DNA of 64,000 nt from Sinonovacula constricta. Lineage: Eukaryota > Mollusca > Bivalvia > Cardiida > Solecurtidae. Numbering within the stretch: the stretch's first letter is position 1; each line of letters begins with the position of its first letter. The stretch is from contig CM017563.1 in assembly GCA_007844125.1 (NCBI GenBank), positions 21,012,920-21,076,919 on the forward strand. The letters run 5' to 3'. A model generated the notes under the pieces. That model had not been told where the DNA came from. It searched no databases and saw only the letters and a list, made by a program, of their open reading frames with translations. Shown here piece by piece: positions 11,856-24,168 of this stretch. A program made the position numbers and the translations under genes.

Positions 11856-12805
11856 TTGCTTAAGTCTCAAGATTTCTGGACTGAATATCTTCAAAGACAT
11901 ATGTCTGAAATTTTGGACAATGCTTTAACTTGGCTACGCTGATGTGAAAATCGAACTAAAGTTGCAAAAAAGAAGACTTCATTTTCTTGGTATCAAAATG
12001 GGTGCTTTAAAGTGAGGACCTTGGATAAGGAATGGATGGGGAATACAGGGCTAAATCATCAAGGCCTCTTCAAACAAATTTAGTATTCTGATAGTAAAAC
12101 AAGAAAACTTACCTTAAATTACAACCAGTCTAGACTAATTTGCAAAATCATCTGACAAAGAAGACATGTGTAATAAATAAACAGAAGAAAGCAGAGCCAT
12201 TACAAACTTATGAGATCTCTCAACAAAAAAAACTTTGGCACTTTACGCCTAATCATTCTAAATTTAATTATAAGTACTGCAAAATTTAAATAATTTGCCT
12301 TCGACAACATGCAAATATAACAGGATGTGTTGCCATAGCCTAGGCAGCAAATTTTAGGTGCATATCTGGGCCCTTTTTAAAATTAATCACAATTTTAAGG
12401 GAAATAACCTTTGTGGTAATAATTTTTAATATATTGGGTTCTTTTCTAATAAATAACAGGTAAAATGTGGATATGCAAACTTAACGCGAAATATGAATGA
12501 CTAAAATGCAGATGTGTATAAGTTAAATCATTTTAAACCTTTTCATCTTGATTGGTGTGGTAATAAGATTTTATAACATAGAAACTATGGAAATAAAACA
12601 TATCATTCCTAACCTGGGTTAGGCATGGACTTTCTTAGTGTTTTTGGTACTTTTAGATTTTCGATTTTATGAATGGAGGCAAATAGTGTACTTCCTGATT
12701 GGACAATTAAGATCATTACCTGAGTAATCTGGATCTACACTATTTGTCTAAGCCTAAGCAATTAGTGCTTAGCAGGCCAAGAGAAAGATAATTTTAAATG
12801 TGTCT
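11856..12805. other. Unique AT-rich DNA, no gene seen
   Basis: No exon, RNA gene or repeat recognised. Confidence 0.5.
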
Positions 12806-13121
12806 TGTTTGTTTATTGGGTTTATCGTCCCACCAACAATACTTCAGTTATCTGGAGACGATGTCCACTTGAAGCAGATATAGTGCTGCCTTCACTGTGT
12901 ATAGCATACCCTAAACACCTGGCATGATACCACACCCAGTCACATTATCCTAACACCGGGCCAACCAGTCATGGAACTGCCCTTATATTTGCTTGTGCGT
13001 TAGCAAGGGAGCTATACCAGTACCATTTTTAATGACTCTGGTATGCCGTGGCCCAGGATCAAACTCAGGGCATCCAGCATCAGTAGCCGACGCTCTACAG
13101 ATTGCACTACAACGTCCGGTC
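12806..13121 (-). mobile_element. SINE family A, complete tRNA-derived copy
   Basis: Read on the minus strand, the head GTAGTGCAATCTGTAGAGCG is an A-box-like segment and GAGTTTGATCC a B-box-like segment. Both are internal pol III promoter parts of a tRNA ancestor. The body contains TGGTATCATGCCAGGTGT, and the 3' end is a T/G-rich tail (plus strand GTTTGTTTATTGGG). It has no protein of its own and would depend on a LINE for movement. Other copies: 6758, 22394, 24083, 41601, 51585. Confidence 0.9.
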
Positions 13122-13480
13122 AATGAGTAAAATTATCAGAGTAACTTAAATGATTTATTTAGGTCCATATTTGACAGTATGAAAATATTAAATCAACTAA
13201 GGAATAAAATTATTTCAAATATATTAAAGCAAACGATTTCTAGTGGGTTAAAGAGCAGAGTTTTCCAAAAGATTTTTTTTTATGTTTATAATTGCCTTAC
13301 CTGCCTGCAGAGTAAAACAAAACTTTTGACTGCAGTTAAATTATCAAATAAGATCTGTGCAGTTTTGTCTAGTGGCAAGGACACATACTTGTAATTGGAC
13401 AATTTAATATTGTCCAGTGTATGGTGTAGGCAGTTATAATGTACACTTTGTTACATTTCTAGCTTTCTCAAAATGTATAT
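13122..13480. other. Unique DNA, no gene seen
   Basis: A 71-codon open frame at 13179-13394 has no recognisable domain and AT-driven composition. Confidence 0.45.
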
Positions 13481-13885
13481 TGGTAGTGTTGGTGTGGTAG
13501 TGTTAGTGGTAGTGAAGGTGGTAGTGATTGTGGTGGTAGTGGTTGTGGTGGTAGTGGTAGTGAAAATGGTAGTGGTGGTAGTTGTGGTGGTGGTAGCAAA
13601 GGTGGTAGTGGTGGTAGAAGTGGTGGGGGTGGTAATGAAGATGGTAGTGATGGTAGTAGTGGTAATGGTAGTGGTAGTGAAGGTGGTAGTGGTGGTAGTA
13701 GTGGTGGTAGTGAAAATGGTAGTGGTGGTAGTAGTGGTGGTGGTGGTAGTGAAGATGGTAGTGATGGTAGTAGTGGTGATAGTAGTAGTGGTAGTGAAGG
13801 TGGTACTGGTGGTAGTAGTGGTAGTGAAGATGGTAGTCGTGGTAGTAATGGTGGTGGTGGTAGTGAAGGTGGTAGAGATGGTAAT
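13481..13885. repeat. GGTAGT/GTGGTA-type minisatellite
   Basis: About 400 bp of GGT and AGT triplets with recurrent GTGAAGGTGGTAGTG and GTGAAAATGGTAGTG blocks. The strand is strongly G/T rich, with almost no C. The long Val-rich (plus) and His/Tyr-rich (minus) frames are artefacts of the triplet structure. Confidence 0.95.
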
Positions 13886-16163
13886 TTTGGTTGGCTGCAG
13901 AATAACCTGGTCCCTGTCTCATCTCATTAATCAGATTGCAGTCCACATAAGCAAATTAATACTAATCCAATTAACCTGATCACGCAGATTTCTGTCCTTT
14001 TACAGTCTGGCTGCCTACTTTCACAAATCTGTCCAGATTACTTTTTCCAAGAAACATGAAAAGGCAAGGAGTTTTTGCGAGATACATAAGACAAAGAAAA
14101 ATTCTGTATACATACTTGGGCAGTCAAAGATAAACAGTATTTGTACGTTACAGCATGGAAAAAAAGTGCTGCAACATATAGAAAAGTGTAATCACTCGTT
14201 GTAGCTTTGTGCGCATCTATGTCAACAAACTGAGAGAAAGAAAAGTTGTAAAACTGTGGAAAGAAGAAAGTGGTTCATTCAATTATTCAGAGGTTTTGAC
14301 AGATAGTAAGATTTTGAGAGGTGAAGAATAGTTTTGGGAAAGATTCGGAAACTTAGTGCAAATGAAAGATTTTTAAAAATATAAGCATAGTCGCACAGAA
14401 AACAGAAACTGCATGAAGTATTTAGCATCTGGACTTGGTTGTAGACCATCTGGAAAAAGACTGTAAATCTTCATGCAACTGACTGACTTTTACCATGCAT
14501 CACAAACAGCTTGGAATGACTTCACACTAGTCGAAGGATTGAAAAAAGAAGTTCCTAGTGTCAAGAAAAGCTGATTTTATTTATTTTTTTCGCCCGGATT
14601 TTTTAGACTTGATTGCAAAAGTACAACCTAGAGACATCAAGTTTTATATGTATCTAAACTTGTTGTTAAACTAAAAAAACAACAACTGAAATACAGATGA
14701 ACATTAAAATGAAATACTCATTAACGAGATGTGACAAGTCTTATTAAATACAGAAGGAAACTGACAAACTGACCAATGGCTTACAAGGATATTGAGCTTC
14801 TTTGTTCCAGGCGTTAAACTTCTAAGAAAGGTAGGTTTTCGCTTTCGATTATCTCAATTCATTTTTTAGTTTCCTGAAATGAGTCTGTATATGTTACTAT
14901 TCTTGTTTCACAAAGGTGTGAATCCTGACAAAACAGTTATAAGATAATTAAACAGATGTTGGGGAATTTTCTTTAAAAAAAAACTGGGGCAATTTTTAAT
15001 AAATATTATTTTACATGTTATTACTGATAAAGTATTTCTGTAGTAACCAATGTAAAAAAGATGATATTTTACAATATGTCTATGCATGAAAGTAACTAAG
15101 AAAAAGTTTGTACAAATATTTTTTACAAAAATTGTTGATATATTTTGGTTATGACACAAAAATCTTATTTTGCCCAAATCTGTACATACAAAAAAAAAAA
15201 AAAAAAAAAAATCTGCGAAAAAAAAAAATACTCGCAACAAACAACAGAAAACTTCATTTAACATAAAGTTAGAATATATACTTGCAAGGAAAAAATATTG
15301 ATAAAATAATTGACGTCTGATATTGCAGAAAAAAAATTAATAGAAGAATGAAAAAAAATGTGAAAACAGTTCTTCCAGGTCAAGACTTACAAACAGTATC
15401 ATACTGCAGATAATTCAAACTATTATAAATAACATGTCGATAACCTGACAGGCCTTCTAAGCCAATTGTTGTTTGGACATAAGATACATTGCCTTCATTT
15501 TTATTTTTCTAATGCTGAAGATCTTAATTTTCTTCATCATTTTTCTGTTGATTAGTACTAATTAAATATCTTATGCCTTCTTTTCTCCAATTTTTTTTTG
15601 TATTAAAAAAACACCTCTTGAGAAGAAAAAAGTCAAGCAACAGGCTACTGAAAGACTTTAGCTATACAAGATGAAAACATGGAAATTATTAATGAAACTT
15701 ATTTTACTGAATTACTAACCATCCCCAATTACATTAGATTTTGTTTCCTTACAGATTGTTGATGCAAGTTATTGTAGTAACATAGAAAATGTTTGTGTTT
15801 TTATGTAAAATATCATTCACAATAACGACATTAACATACACACACAAAAAAATAGATATATTGCTATGAAAAAAAATATAATGGAAGTTTTAAAAACATT
15901 CCAAGTAAATATAAACAAGAAATGTCATTGGAATTTATACAAATGTGTGCCGACCCAGCACGCAGGAAGTTGCCAGGACAGTTTATATAACCTTTATTGA
16001 CCTTGACTTCATGTATTTGTAAATGTTATACAAAATGGTAAAGTTTGATTTCATTAGAGTAAAATAACATGACACTTATGGCTACAAGAACTAATTATGA
16101 TCTTTGATATAACTTTGACTTCTGGTAGCTGAAAATATTATGCTTTGTTTTGTTTTTTAAATT
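13886..16163. other. Unique AT-rich DNA with a poly-A run
   Basis: No exon or repeat recognised. A run of more than 20 A at about 15189-15210 and a shorter one at 15219 are simple homopolymers. Confidence 0.5.
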
Positions 16164-16361
16164 CATCGCAGCGACCAATCATGATCATTTTAGCAACGTC
16201 CAACTATTTTGGTGGTAGAAGTCTAGGTAGAACCACTGGCACACGGCAGGTCAGCTGGAGACCTTCCCACACCGAAGGGGACTCGAACCCACGTGGTGAG
16301 AGTCTAAGATGTCCGAGGAGTAACAAGTCAGCAACTCTACCACTACGCCATGGGCGCCCCC
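16164..16361 (-). mobile_element. SINE family C, complete tRNA-derived copy
   Basis: On the minus strand the head reads GGGGCGCCCATGGCGTAGTG, GTAGAGTTGCTGACTTGTTA, then a B box GTGGGTTCGAGTCCC. The long stretch between the boxes suggests a tRNA ancestor with a long variable arm. The body includes GGTCTCCAGCTGACCTGC, AGTGGTTCTACC and GGACGTTGCTAAAATGATCA. This is the best copy of the family in the window. Confidence 0.9.
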
Positions 16362-17770
16362 TTAAATATTATGAGCGATAAGTATGTCTGCTAAATGAAG
16401 TTCGATTGAATTACTGTAACCAAACAAAAAAAACAGACAGTTATTACTGTGACACAATAATCTGACAGATGGGCGGACATACGGACCTTTAGACAGACGC
16501 ATGATAGTCAGAGGGGCAGTGGGACTGCTTTATAGCAACCTTTCAAGTGCATATTTGCCATTACGCACTTTATGCACATGCGTAACCTCGAAAATACTTC
16601 TCACTTTTTGGGGCAAAAAAGGCCATAAAAAATGCACCTGAGCCAATGTAGCTGAAAACAATTTTCTGGGGGACAGCGGTGCTCACTGACCCAACTAGTA
16701 ATTGTGCGTAGCTTCAGAAATGGTCCAGATACGCACCTGCAACCTTTGGCGGCATAAATAAGTAAATTTTCGTTTATGACAGCATCTAAAAAATAATCAG
16801 AACTATTACATCACCTTTTCTGGTAGTGCTCTGGCCTTCCAGGTTCTGTTATACCCATTCTTCCAGAATTACTACTCCACAAATTGTAATTATAATACTG
16901 CTTACTATCACTTATGCAAAAAAAATCACTAAAATACAAAGAATTTTTTAAAAGAAACCTGTTAAGTCAACAAGTATCTTTTCTCATGTAGTTTTGACTC
17001 TCATCAAAAGATTGTTCTGAATAAGAAAAAACAAAAAATGAGAGATAATTAATAGTGTTGATTAGATTTTATCTACTTTGCACCTTCTAATGAAAAATAA
17101 GCAAACGAAAGAAAAAAATATCAACTCTTTTCTGAAAATACTAAAAAAAAACAAGTTTGTCTTTTCAAAATACCCGTTTTTCTAATGATTTAATAAAAAA
17201 ATTGCAAATGATGATTTTTTTTTTAAATTATTATTTACAAAAATGTAGGTTTTGAAATGATATTGCCATTCCAGTCTAAATACATAATAATTTAGACATT
17301 TAATCCAGATGAAAAGAAAAAAAGCCTGAATGTAGTCATGGAAAAACTATTTTAACATTCTGAGAATACTTTTTCCACAAATTTTGTTCACATCACCTAA
17401 ACAAACACACATATGTCCCTAACATACACAAGTAACAATTGACTCTCTCAATCCTTTCATTAAATACTTTCCTACCTCCAATATTTATAACTTTTATCAG
17501 CTTTTCTCCCAACACACCTCAGACTCTATAATGGGTCTAAGGATCGTGACTGAGGGCTTCCAATTAGAAGTCAGCTCTCCTAATGAGGGAGGTAGGAAAA
17601 GTATAATTACAATGATGTGTGACATTAGCCGCTTTTTAGTGTCAGAAATTGTTATAAAAAGACTGTAAACTTGTCAAGATATCACGAATTCTTGTACTTT
17701 AACATTGCTGTTCTTTGTATGATTTTTTCCCATGTTCAGTTTGAAAGAAGCACAATATTTATCTCCCTTA
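16362..17770. other. Unique AT-rich DNA, no gene seen
   Basis: No exon, RNA gene or array recognised. Confidence 0.5.
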
Positions 17771-17996
17771 TAAGCATACATGAGAACTTTTTCTGAGGTC
17801 AAAGTGGGAGATGTTCACTTGCAAAGTGGGAGATTTGTTATTTTCATATAAACAAAGAAAGGAATATATAATTTGATTCCAAATAGGGGGATTTCTGAAA
17901 CTGTGGAAAAAAGAGCCCTCATTTTCAAATAATTTTGAACCTTGAAAGTGGGAGTCTCCCTCTCAAAGTGGGAGAGTTCTCATATCTGTATAAGAT
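17771..17996 (+). mobile_element. Repeat family E, MITE-like copy
   Basis: It begins GCATACATGAGAACTTTTTC and ends GAGAGTTCTCATATCTGTAT, giving short inverted ends around a GAGAAC/GTTCTC core. The interior holds AAAGTGGGAGATTTGTTATT and several GTGGGAG motifs. An inverted copy lies at 19022-19275. Non-autonomous DNA transposon is the likely class; superfamily unknown. Confidence 0.65.
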
Positions 17997-19021
17997 GGAA
18001 TGCATGTAATAATATATTACAAGAAACTGGGCATGGTTGTAAGACATCCTAGGCACCATAGGGAGCATGTGATTTAAACAAGTAGATGACTTTTCTTGGA
18101 ACTAAACACTTTCTTACAATGTTGATTCAATTCGTTAATATGTGATAGTAGGAACTGTAACTCTGATGGGAACTATAGTCTACCTGCTACTTTGCTTTTT
18201 TTCCTTATTGACTGCTACATTAGTAATAACAAGCTGCATTGTAAACATACTTGAATTCTTTTGTTAAACAATACCTTGCCACACAGCTGAGAATTTGTAT
18301 TAATGCATGCTAACTTTGAATAATTGCAAGCTTCTCTTGATTATTGCAAGCTACACTGTAAAAGCAGATTACTTGGTTCTGTTCTCAGAAAAAGGTCACA
18401 CAGAACAGCTGCTATTTCCAGTTATTGCCTGCTACACTATCATTCTCATAAAAAAAATCCTTTCCATAAGAGACAATGCTCTTCAAAGCCACGGCCAAAA
18501 ATGAACCAGTAGCCCATATACTGTTTACTTGCATAATATGCTCGCTTAATATTACAAATTTATTTCCATTTATCAAAATAACAAATGTGATCGTAATAAA
18601 GTCTGGCAGTTTCCCAATGAATAAAAAACAAAGTAAGTGTCATAATAACACACTTTTTCAGGTCTATAAAGACAGAAACGTTATGTAATGAAATCTTTGA
18701 TATATATTTCTTGAATAACTTTCTACTTTCAGATCTTCAAAAATGTTGGGGTTTTTTTTACATTTTTAAAGGAGTGGCTATCAAGTAATCAGAACATACT
18801 TGGTATATTGATAGTGAATACAGACAAATTTAGTTTGTCTATATTGCCACATTGAATCAGAAACACTCTTTTAATATCAAAGACTTTAAGTGACACAATA
18901 AAACCAAAAAGCTAATTCAAGTATTTTTCTGTAAATGTCATATTAAACCAAAATTGATGTCGTAAAAAAAATGCAAAAATGCATTGTCACAGAGTGAACA
19001 ATAAAACATGAAGAACCATCA
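17997..19021. other. Unique AT-rich DNA between inverted family E copies
   Basis: Short open frames at 18307-18688 have no recognisable domain. A repeated CTGCTAC/GCAAGCT word occurs near 18200-18450. Nothing else was seen. Confidence 0.45.
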
Positions 19022-19275
19022 TACATGTGAACTCTCCCATTTTTGGAGGGAGACTCCCATTTTTGGTGGGAGACTCCCACTTTTGGAGGGAGACACCCTT
19101 TTTTAAGGTTCAATATTATTTGAAAATAAGGGATGTTTTACACATTTTCATAAATCTCTCTACTAGGAAACAGATAATGTCCTTCTTTGCGTATATGAAA
19201 ATAACAAATCTCCTATTTTGCAAGTGAAAAATCTAACATTTTAGCCTCAGCGAAAGTTCAAATGTATGAACCAGC
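19022..19275 (-). mobile_element. Repeat family E, inverted MITE-like copy
   Basis: Opens ACATGTGAACTCTCCCA and continues with three tandem GGGAGACTCCCA-type motifs. It then has AACAAATCTCCTATTTTGC and GCCTCAGCGAAAGTTCA, the inverse of 17771-17996. Confidence 0.65.
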
Positions 19276-19870
19276 CTAAAAATATTCTCCATAAATTATA
19301 GACAAGTGGTGAAAATCTTACACTTTTCCAAACCAAACCAGAGAAAACCTGTTTCAAAACTGAGTTTCTTGGTGTTACTACATAAAATTATAATATTATG
19401 CCAAATGCTAATATCCTTTGTCAATTTGCACTGTGATGTCAGTGAACATGCTACCAAGTAGAAAATCAATCCCAGAAAAAAAAAGGGGGGCAGGATGCAA
19501 ATTCCATGCTTAATAAAGTTTAATCAGAGCCACTCAGATTTGTTACTATAAATTACACATATCTGTTATCACACTATAATTAAATTCCTAGAAAGTATTT
19601 TCTCAAGGGCTTTCTAATAAACCCTAATAACGAAAAAAAATGCCATATAATTTTGACCTTGAAGAGAATATCTTTTGAAGGTTACCAAGTGCAAATTCAT
19701 CTAGCAACAGAATGTCAAAATTCAACGTAATGATGAAACAACTCAGGTTTGACATTTTAGATAATTTGCAGCAATTCCGTGGAAGATCGTATGTCAGACA
19801 ACTATAACTGCACCAGATAAAAGCGTAATAACAAGCACTAAGGTGTATCTGCTGCTGTTTTGGAACAAAT
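19276..19870. other. Unique AT-rich DNA, no gene seen
   Basis: No exon, RNA gene or repeat recognised. Confidence 0.5.
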
Positions 19871-20360
19871 TTAAAGGTGGCATCCGACAGTTTGGACCAA
19901 AAATATTCTTACAAACATCTTAATAAACCAATGTTACCTGAAGAGATATTGCAAAATGCTATTTATATGTCCCACATATGTCTGAAACTGAACCATTACG
20001 CCTCAATTGTCATTTTAAACATGTATTTCCTTTCTGAGCCACACTGCACAGTAAGCTATTTTTAAACTAAGAAAACCATGTGACCACTTATGTTTTAGCT
20101 CATGCATGTCATCCGCTGTAACGTCAATTTCTATTTTAAGATGGAATCCCGTTTACTCTTATAGATTTGAAAAGAATGAACATTTTAATTGTTAATTAAT
20201 GAGTTTTACTGCTCTCAAATTGAGATACTGTTGAAAATCGTCAAATCTTAGACTAAAGTATGATTATCTGTCTGCAGAAGTTATGCACAAGTACCCCAAA
20301 AAGACGTCAGATATTGTAACATATATTAGATATATGCAAACTGTCGGATACCACCTTTAA
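19871..20360 (-). mobile_element. TTAA-flanked MITE, full-length copy
   Basis: Left end TTAAAGGTGGCATCCGACAG, right end CTGTCGGATACCACCTTTAA: near-perfect inverted termini of about 23 bp with TTAA at both outer edges. The 490-bp interior has no open frame worth calling. TTAA targets are typical of piggyBac-type transposons, so a non-autonomous piggyBac relative is an inference. Eleven other copies are listed; in this one the family runs in the minus direction (TTTGGACC next to the left end). Confidence 0.9.
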
Positions 20361-20460
20361 GGGTTAAAAACTGTGGAAAATACACTGTTTTACCTTCTTT
20401 ATTATAGTTTAAATTGGCATGAAGTATTTAATTATAAGAGAAATCTGTTTTGTTGATAAA

Positions 20461-20702
20461 TGTATGAGTTTAAATATGCGGATCAGGAGGTCATGGGTTC
20501 AAACGTGCCCAGGAACTGAATCCGGTCCATTATACTGACACCGATGAGTCAGGTGTAATGCTGTCACCTTAGCTCAAAGCATAAGGAAGGAAGCCACTAC
20601 TACCATTTTTAAAGTCTTTGGTTTGACCCGGCCGGGGTTTAAACCCGCGACCTACTGACCAACAAGCCGGCGCTCTACCAAATGAGCTTTTGCGGCTGGT
20701 CT
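20461..20702 (-). mobile_element. SINE family B copy with an extra inverted head fragment
   Basis: The body (CGGTCCATTATACTGACACC, GAGTCAGGTGTAATGCTGTC) and minus-strand head (tRNA-like, B box GGGTTTAAACCC, A box ATTTGGTAGAGC) match the family. At the other end, about 20473-20508, GCGGATCAGGAGGTCATGGG plus TTCAAACGTGCC resembles the same tRNA head in plus orientation. Two head pieces therefore face each other around one body. Confidence 0.8.
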
Positions 20703-20799
20703 ATTGTCGAGGGTGAACATTTCATTCTATAACCCACCATGGGACGTGATATTTATATATTAACAAATGTAGCAAGACATGGATAAGAAAATTAATGCT

Positions 20800-20960
20800 A
20801 TTAAATGGCCCCACCTGGCTGCCCCAACAACACACCATGTTCCATAAGGTCCTCCTGTAGACAGCAGCCAATGGGGAGAGCTCCTGTCCACGGCATGTCG
20901 GACCACTGGAGACTTAACAGGACAAATACACTGTCTGAACTTCATCTGTGGCCTGTCTCA
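20800..20960. other. GC-rich patch of unknown nature
   Basis: GGCCCCACCTGGCTGCCCCA and AGCTCCTGTCCACGGCATGT stand out against a strongly AT-rich background. The minus strand has a short frame starting MPWTGALPIGCC, but no convincing splice sites or known motif. It could be an untranslated exon, a conserved element or an old insertion. Confidence 0.35.
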
Positions 20961-22044
20961 GAACTTCCACAAACAGTAAATAATCTAGTTTTGTGTCCAC
21001 TACTGAAAATAGCCTTATCTGAATTAAATAAATATCACAGCCAAAATCTTATAATTTGACATGTCATGACTGTTAAAGATGTTGCAGTGTATAAAAAGTT
21101 ATATAAGAACTATAAATGATACCTCCCAGTTTGCATACAATTTCTCGATTTTTGCCCCCCATAAAAAATTTTTACAATGTTATCCGGAAACTTATACTTA
21201 AAACTGATAATCTTGTTCCAAACTTAAACACTTGCCATTCTTCCCTTATTGAACATTTAATTCCATTATTTCTGTCTACGAAGATATCCATATAGTGAAA
21301 CAATCACATTTTCTAAAGAACCTCATTTTACAATAATCCAAGATTTTAAACATAAACCTTTATTGGCACATTTTTTTGTAATTCCTTTTTTATAACGTTA
21401 TTTTTAAACACATAATCCAAATTAAGAAAAAACTAATATTGTGCATTCTTTATCCAAACTGCACAAGTTCTCTATCCTGATTTGCCATCAGAACAATTGT
21501 TACACGGTTATAAACTTCAAACACTTTGTCAAGATGATAATAAAAAACATTCATAGAATCCTCGATTTTTTGCCTCAAAATTTAAAAATTAACTCAGATG
21601 GTAAGATGTTTTGCCGATTAAGAGAACTCATGAATCAAACTCAAGACACAAAAATCTGGGAAAACCTTTAAAAACATAATGCAATTGCCTAGTTTTAGTG
21701 AGGAAAATTATCTCAAGATTCTATATTTATATGGCCTCTGTTTTAATGGCAACCTACACGATGACAAAACCTTGCCACACTAAGCAATGGATGGTTTGTG
21801 CAGCAGATGGTGCTGAGGCAAAGACTTGTACAATTATTCTCTAGATTCATTACAGGGGCCCATCCTTTACCATCTGTGCACATGCCATATGCTGAACTTC
21901 TACTGACCATTGATTAGTCTCTCCCAGGTCACATGTTACAGGACAAGTTTCCAACAATAAGTTAAATAGCTCCTATGCTCCCAGGGTATATGTAACAGGA
22001 TAAAATCCCATCATTGAATGGTCCTTCTGTTCCAAAGGAAAGGG
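20961..22044. other. Unique AT-rich DNA, no gene seen
   Basis: A 76-codon open frame at 21441-21671 is Lys/Ile/Asn rich with no known domain. Nothing else was recognised. Confidence 0.5.
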
Positions 22045-22323
22045 ATTCGGGATTTTGTCGTCATTTTTGCTGACATTTTGCAGCGACATTTCTATCATTA
22101 TTGCACAGGAGCACTTATGAGGTGCCAAGGGACTGAACCCGACCGGTCCATTATACTGACACCGACGAGTCAGGTGTAATGCTGTCCCCTTGGCCGTTAG
22201 GAGCGTTAGGAGGGAAGCCACTACTACCAAATTTAAAGTATTTGGTTTGACCCGGCCAGGGTTTAAACCCACGACTTTCCGATCCGCAAGCCGTGCTCTA
22301 CCACTTGAGCTATTGGGGCCGGT
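22045..22323 (-). mobile_element. SINE family B, complete tRNA-derived copy
   Basis: On the minus strand the head begins CCGGCCCCAATAGCTCAAGT, then GGTAGAGCACGGCTTGCGGA, and has a B box GTGGGTTTAAACCC. The body has GACTCGTCGGTGTCAGTATA and GGACCGGTCGGGTTCAGTCC. The 3' part ends GTCGCTGCAAAATGTC. Pol III box spacing is tRNA-like. Other copies: 20461, 26330, 52228. Confidence 0.92.
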
Positions 22324-22393
22324 TCCCAAGGAAAGACCTTTGGCCTTAAGCTAAGGGTGAGGTTACCTTCTAATAGAGTACCACTACCACTAT

Positions 22394-22570
22394 CCAGTCA
22401 CATAATGCCGAGGCTATCAGTCATGGAACTGCCCTGTTTAAGTGAAGTTTCTTAAGATAGGGAGCTTGAACTCTTAGATATTTATCAACTTTTGCATGTC
22501 TTGGCCCAGGATCAAACCTTGGGCTTCCCAGACCTAGAGCTAAAGCTTTTCCTACTTCACTTTCAGGGCT
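22394..22570 (-). mobile_element. SINE family A, diverged fragment
   Basis: CCAGTCACATAATGCCGA, CAGTCATGGAACTGCCCT and GGCCCAGGATCAAACCTTGG match the middle and head of family A, with much divergence. Confidence 0.7.
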
Positions 22571-22607
22571 GGTCACAACAAACACAACTACTGCTGTTGA
22601 TGACCAC

Positions 22608-23110
22608 TTAAAAGTGGTATCCAACAGTTTGCCTATATAAAAAATACATGTAACAATATCGAACCACTGCTTTGGGGAATCGGGACATAATTTTTGTATA
22701 AATTTTACTTTAGTCTTAATAAATACGATTTTGAATGCCAACTTAATTGTGAGACAGAACTAATCGCGAAAAAAATCACTCCGACTGTGTTTCTTTCCAA
22801 CTGTATAAAAAGCTTGATAGTGGGATCTGCTAAAAATAGATATCGACGTCAGAGAGGATTACCTGCATGACTACGTGATCTCAAAAGTAAGTAGTCACAT
22901 GGTTTTCTAAGTTTAAAAATAACTATCTCTGCAGTGTGGCTTGGACAGGAAATACTTGTTTGCAATGACGACTGCTGATTTATGCTTAACCATTTACACA
23001 GGTCTAGGACATCAATGAACAGCATTTTGCAGAAGCTTTTCAGGTAACAATGACTTTTTGGTTCTTTGAGAAAATAAATTTTGGCTCCAACTGTCGGATG
23101 CCAACTTTAA
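22608..23110 (+). mobile_element. TTAA-flanked MITE, full-length copy
   Basis: Begins TTAAAAGTGGTATCCAACAG and ends CTGTCGGATGCCAACTTTAA. The interior shares GCTAAAAATAGATATCGACG, GTCACATGGTTTTCTAAGTT and AGGACATCAATGAACAGCAT with sister copies. No coding capacity. Confidence 0.88.
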
Positions 23111-23155
23111 GGCAGCACTCTCCGTTCCATGATAGGTTGCACCCAGGCTGTGCAT

Positions 23156-23290
23156 CAGGGCTCGACATTAAATTTTACAGTCACTAGTGTCGTCTGACTC
23201 ATAGGTAGAAAACTCATAGGTTGAAAATCCACTTGTCCTGACCTAAACAGACTTGTCTGGACCAAACTAGAACTAGTGCAGATTTTAGCA
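23156..23290. mobile_element. Possible hAT-type element end
   Basis: CAGGGCTCGACATTAAATTT resembles a hAT terminal inverted repeat (CAGGG start). The matching right end was not found, so only a fragment is claimed. CTTGTCC-type motifs further on (23250, 24040) also occur near 35270 and 35610. Confidence 0.35.
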
Positions 23291-24082
23291 ATAATATTTA
23301 CACCTTTTATGTGAAGTCCGATTTCAAATTTCACCTCTGAAACAATAATGACTCGGTGGAAAGCAATTTTTAAAAATTCTCAAGTAACTATCGCTCATTT
23401 TAACACGTAAACATAGACCTATTCAATAATGATTTAAACAGCTGTAAAGTACTTTGACGTAATTAAACTACAACTTCTGTCATATTTTAAATAAAACAAT
23501 GATTCATGTAATAAAAATGCCAAGAAAAACAATAACTGTGTAATGCTTAAACGTGACAGGTCTGATTTTTTATTTCTATTGTAGAGAAACATTTAGGGGA
23601 GGCACAGAAAACTGTTGCTGCTTGGAGCTTTTGCGGTGCACAAATCATCATTGATGCCAAGTTATAATACCTTTTATGAAACAATATTTTTTTTTACTTT
23701 ATTATGTTTATGTCAAAAGTGTGGTATTTTACATATTCATACTGTTAATAAGAAAAAGAAGAGCATACAAACATAGACTGTGTAATTGTACACTCAGTAA
23801 ATATCCTTTTAGGCTTCTTGTTTTAAATAGCAAAATATTTATTAAATAAAATTTAAAGCCAAATGACAATTAAAAGCAGGTGATATTTGCCTTTTGTAAA
23901 ACAGTACTTGAGGAAGAATGTCAACAAAAACATTTGAGCAATAAAACATACAAATTAAATGAGAAAATTTGGATTTATATCATAAAATAATGTTGTTTTT
24001 TGATGAATCAGAATAGGATGGCTTTGTCGGCCAACCACTTGTCCGGTCGGTTGCTTGTCTGTACAAAGAACTTGGTTGGATA
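23291..24082. other. AT-rich DNA, no gene seen
   Basis: No exon, RNA gene or array. Part may belong to the possible hAT element to the left. Confidence 0.4.
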
Positions 24083-24168
24083 TTATCCAGACACTGGGCC
24101 AACCAGTCGTGGAACTACCCCTGTATTTGCTCGAGCATAGCAAGGGAGCTATACCGCTACCATCAGCA
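24083..24168 (-). mobile_element. SINE family A fragment
   Basis: GGGCCAACCAGTCGTGGAAC and AGCAAGGGAGCTATACCGCT match the middle of the complete copy at 12806-13121. Confidence 0.75.

Noticed and set aside
13473..13979. Val-rich plus-strand and His/Tyr-rich minus-strand proteins
   Set aside because: Direct products of GGT/AGT triplet repeats.
16171..16361. Functional tRNA gene in the minus-strand head
   Set aside because: A and B boxes are recognisable, but the segment is joined to a repeated SINE body and does not fold cleanly by eye into a mature tRNA.
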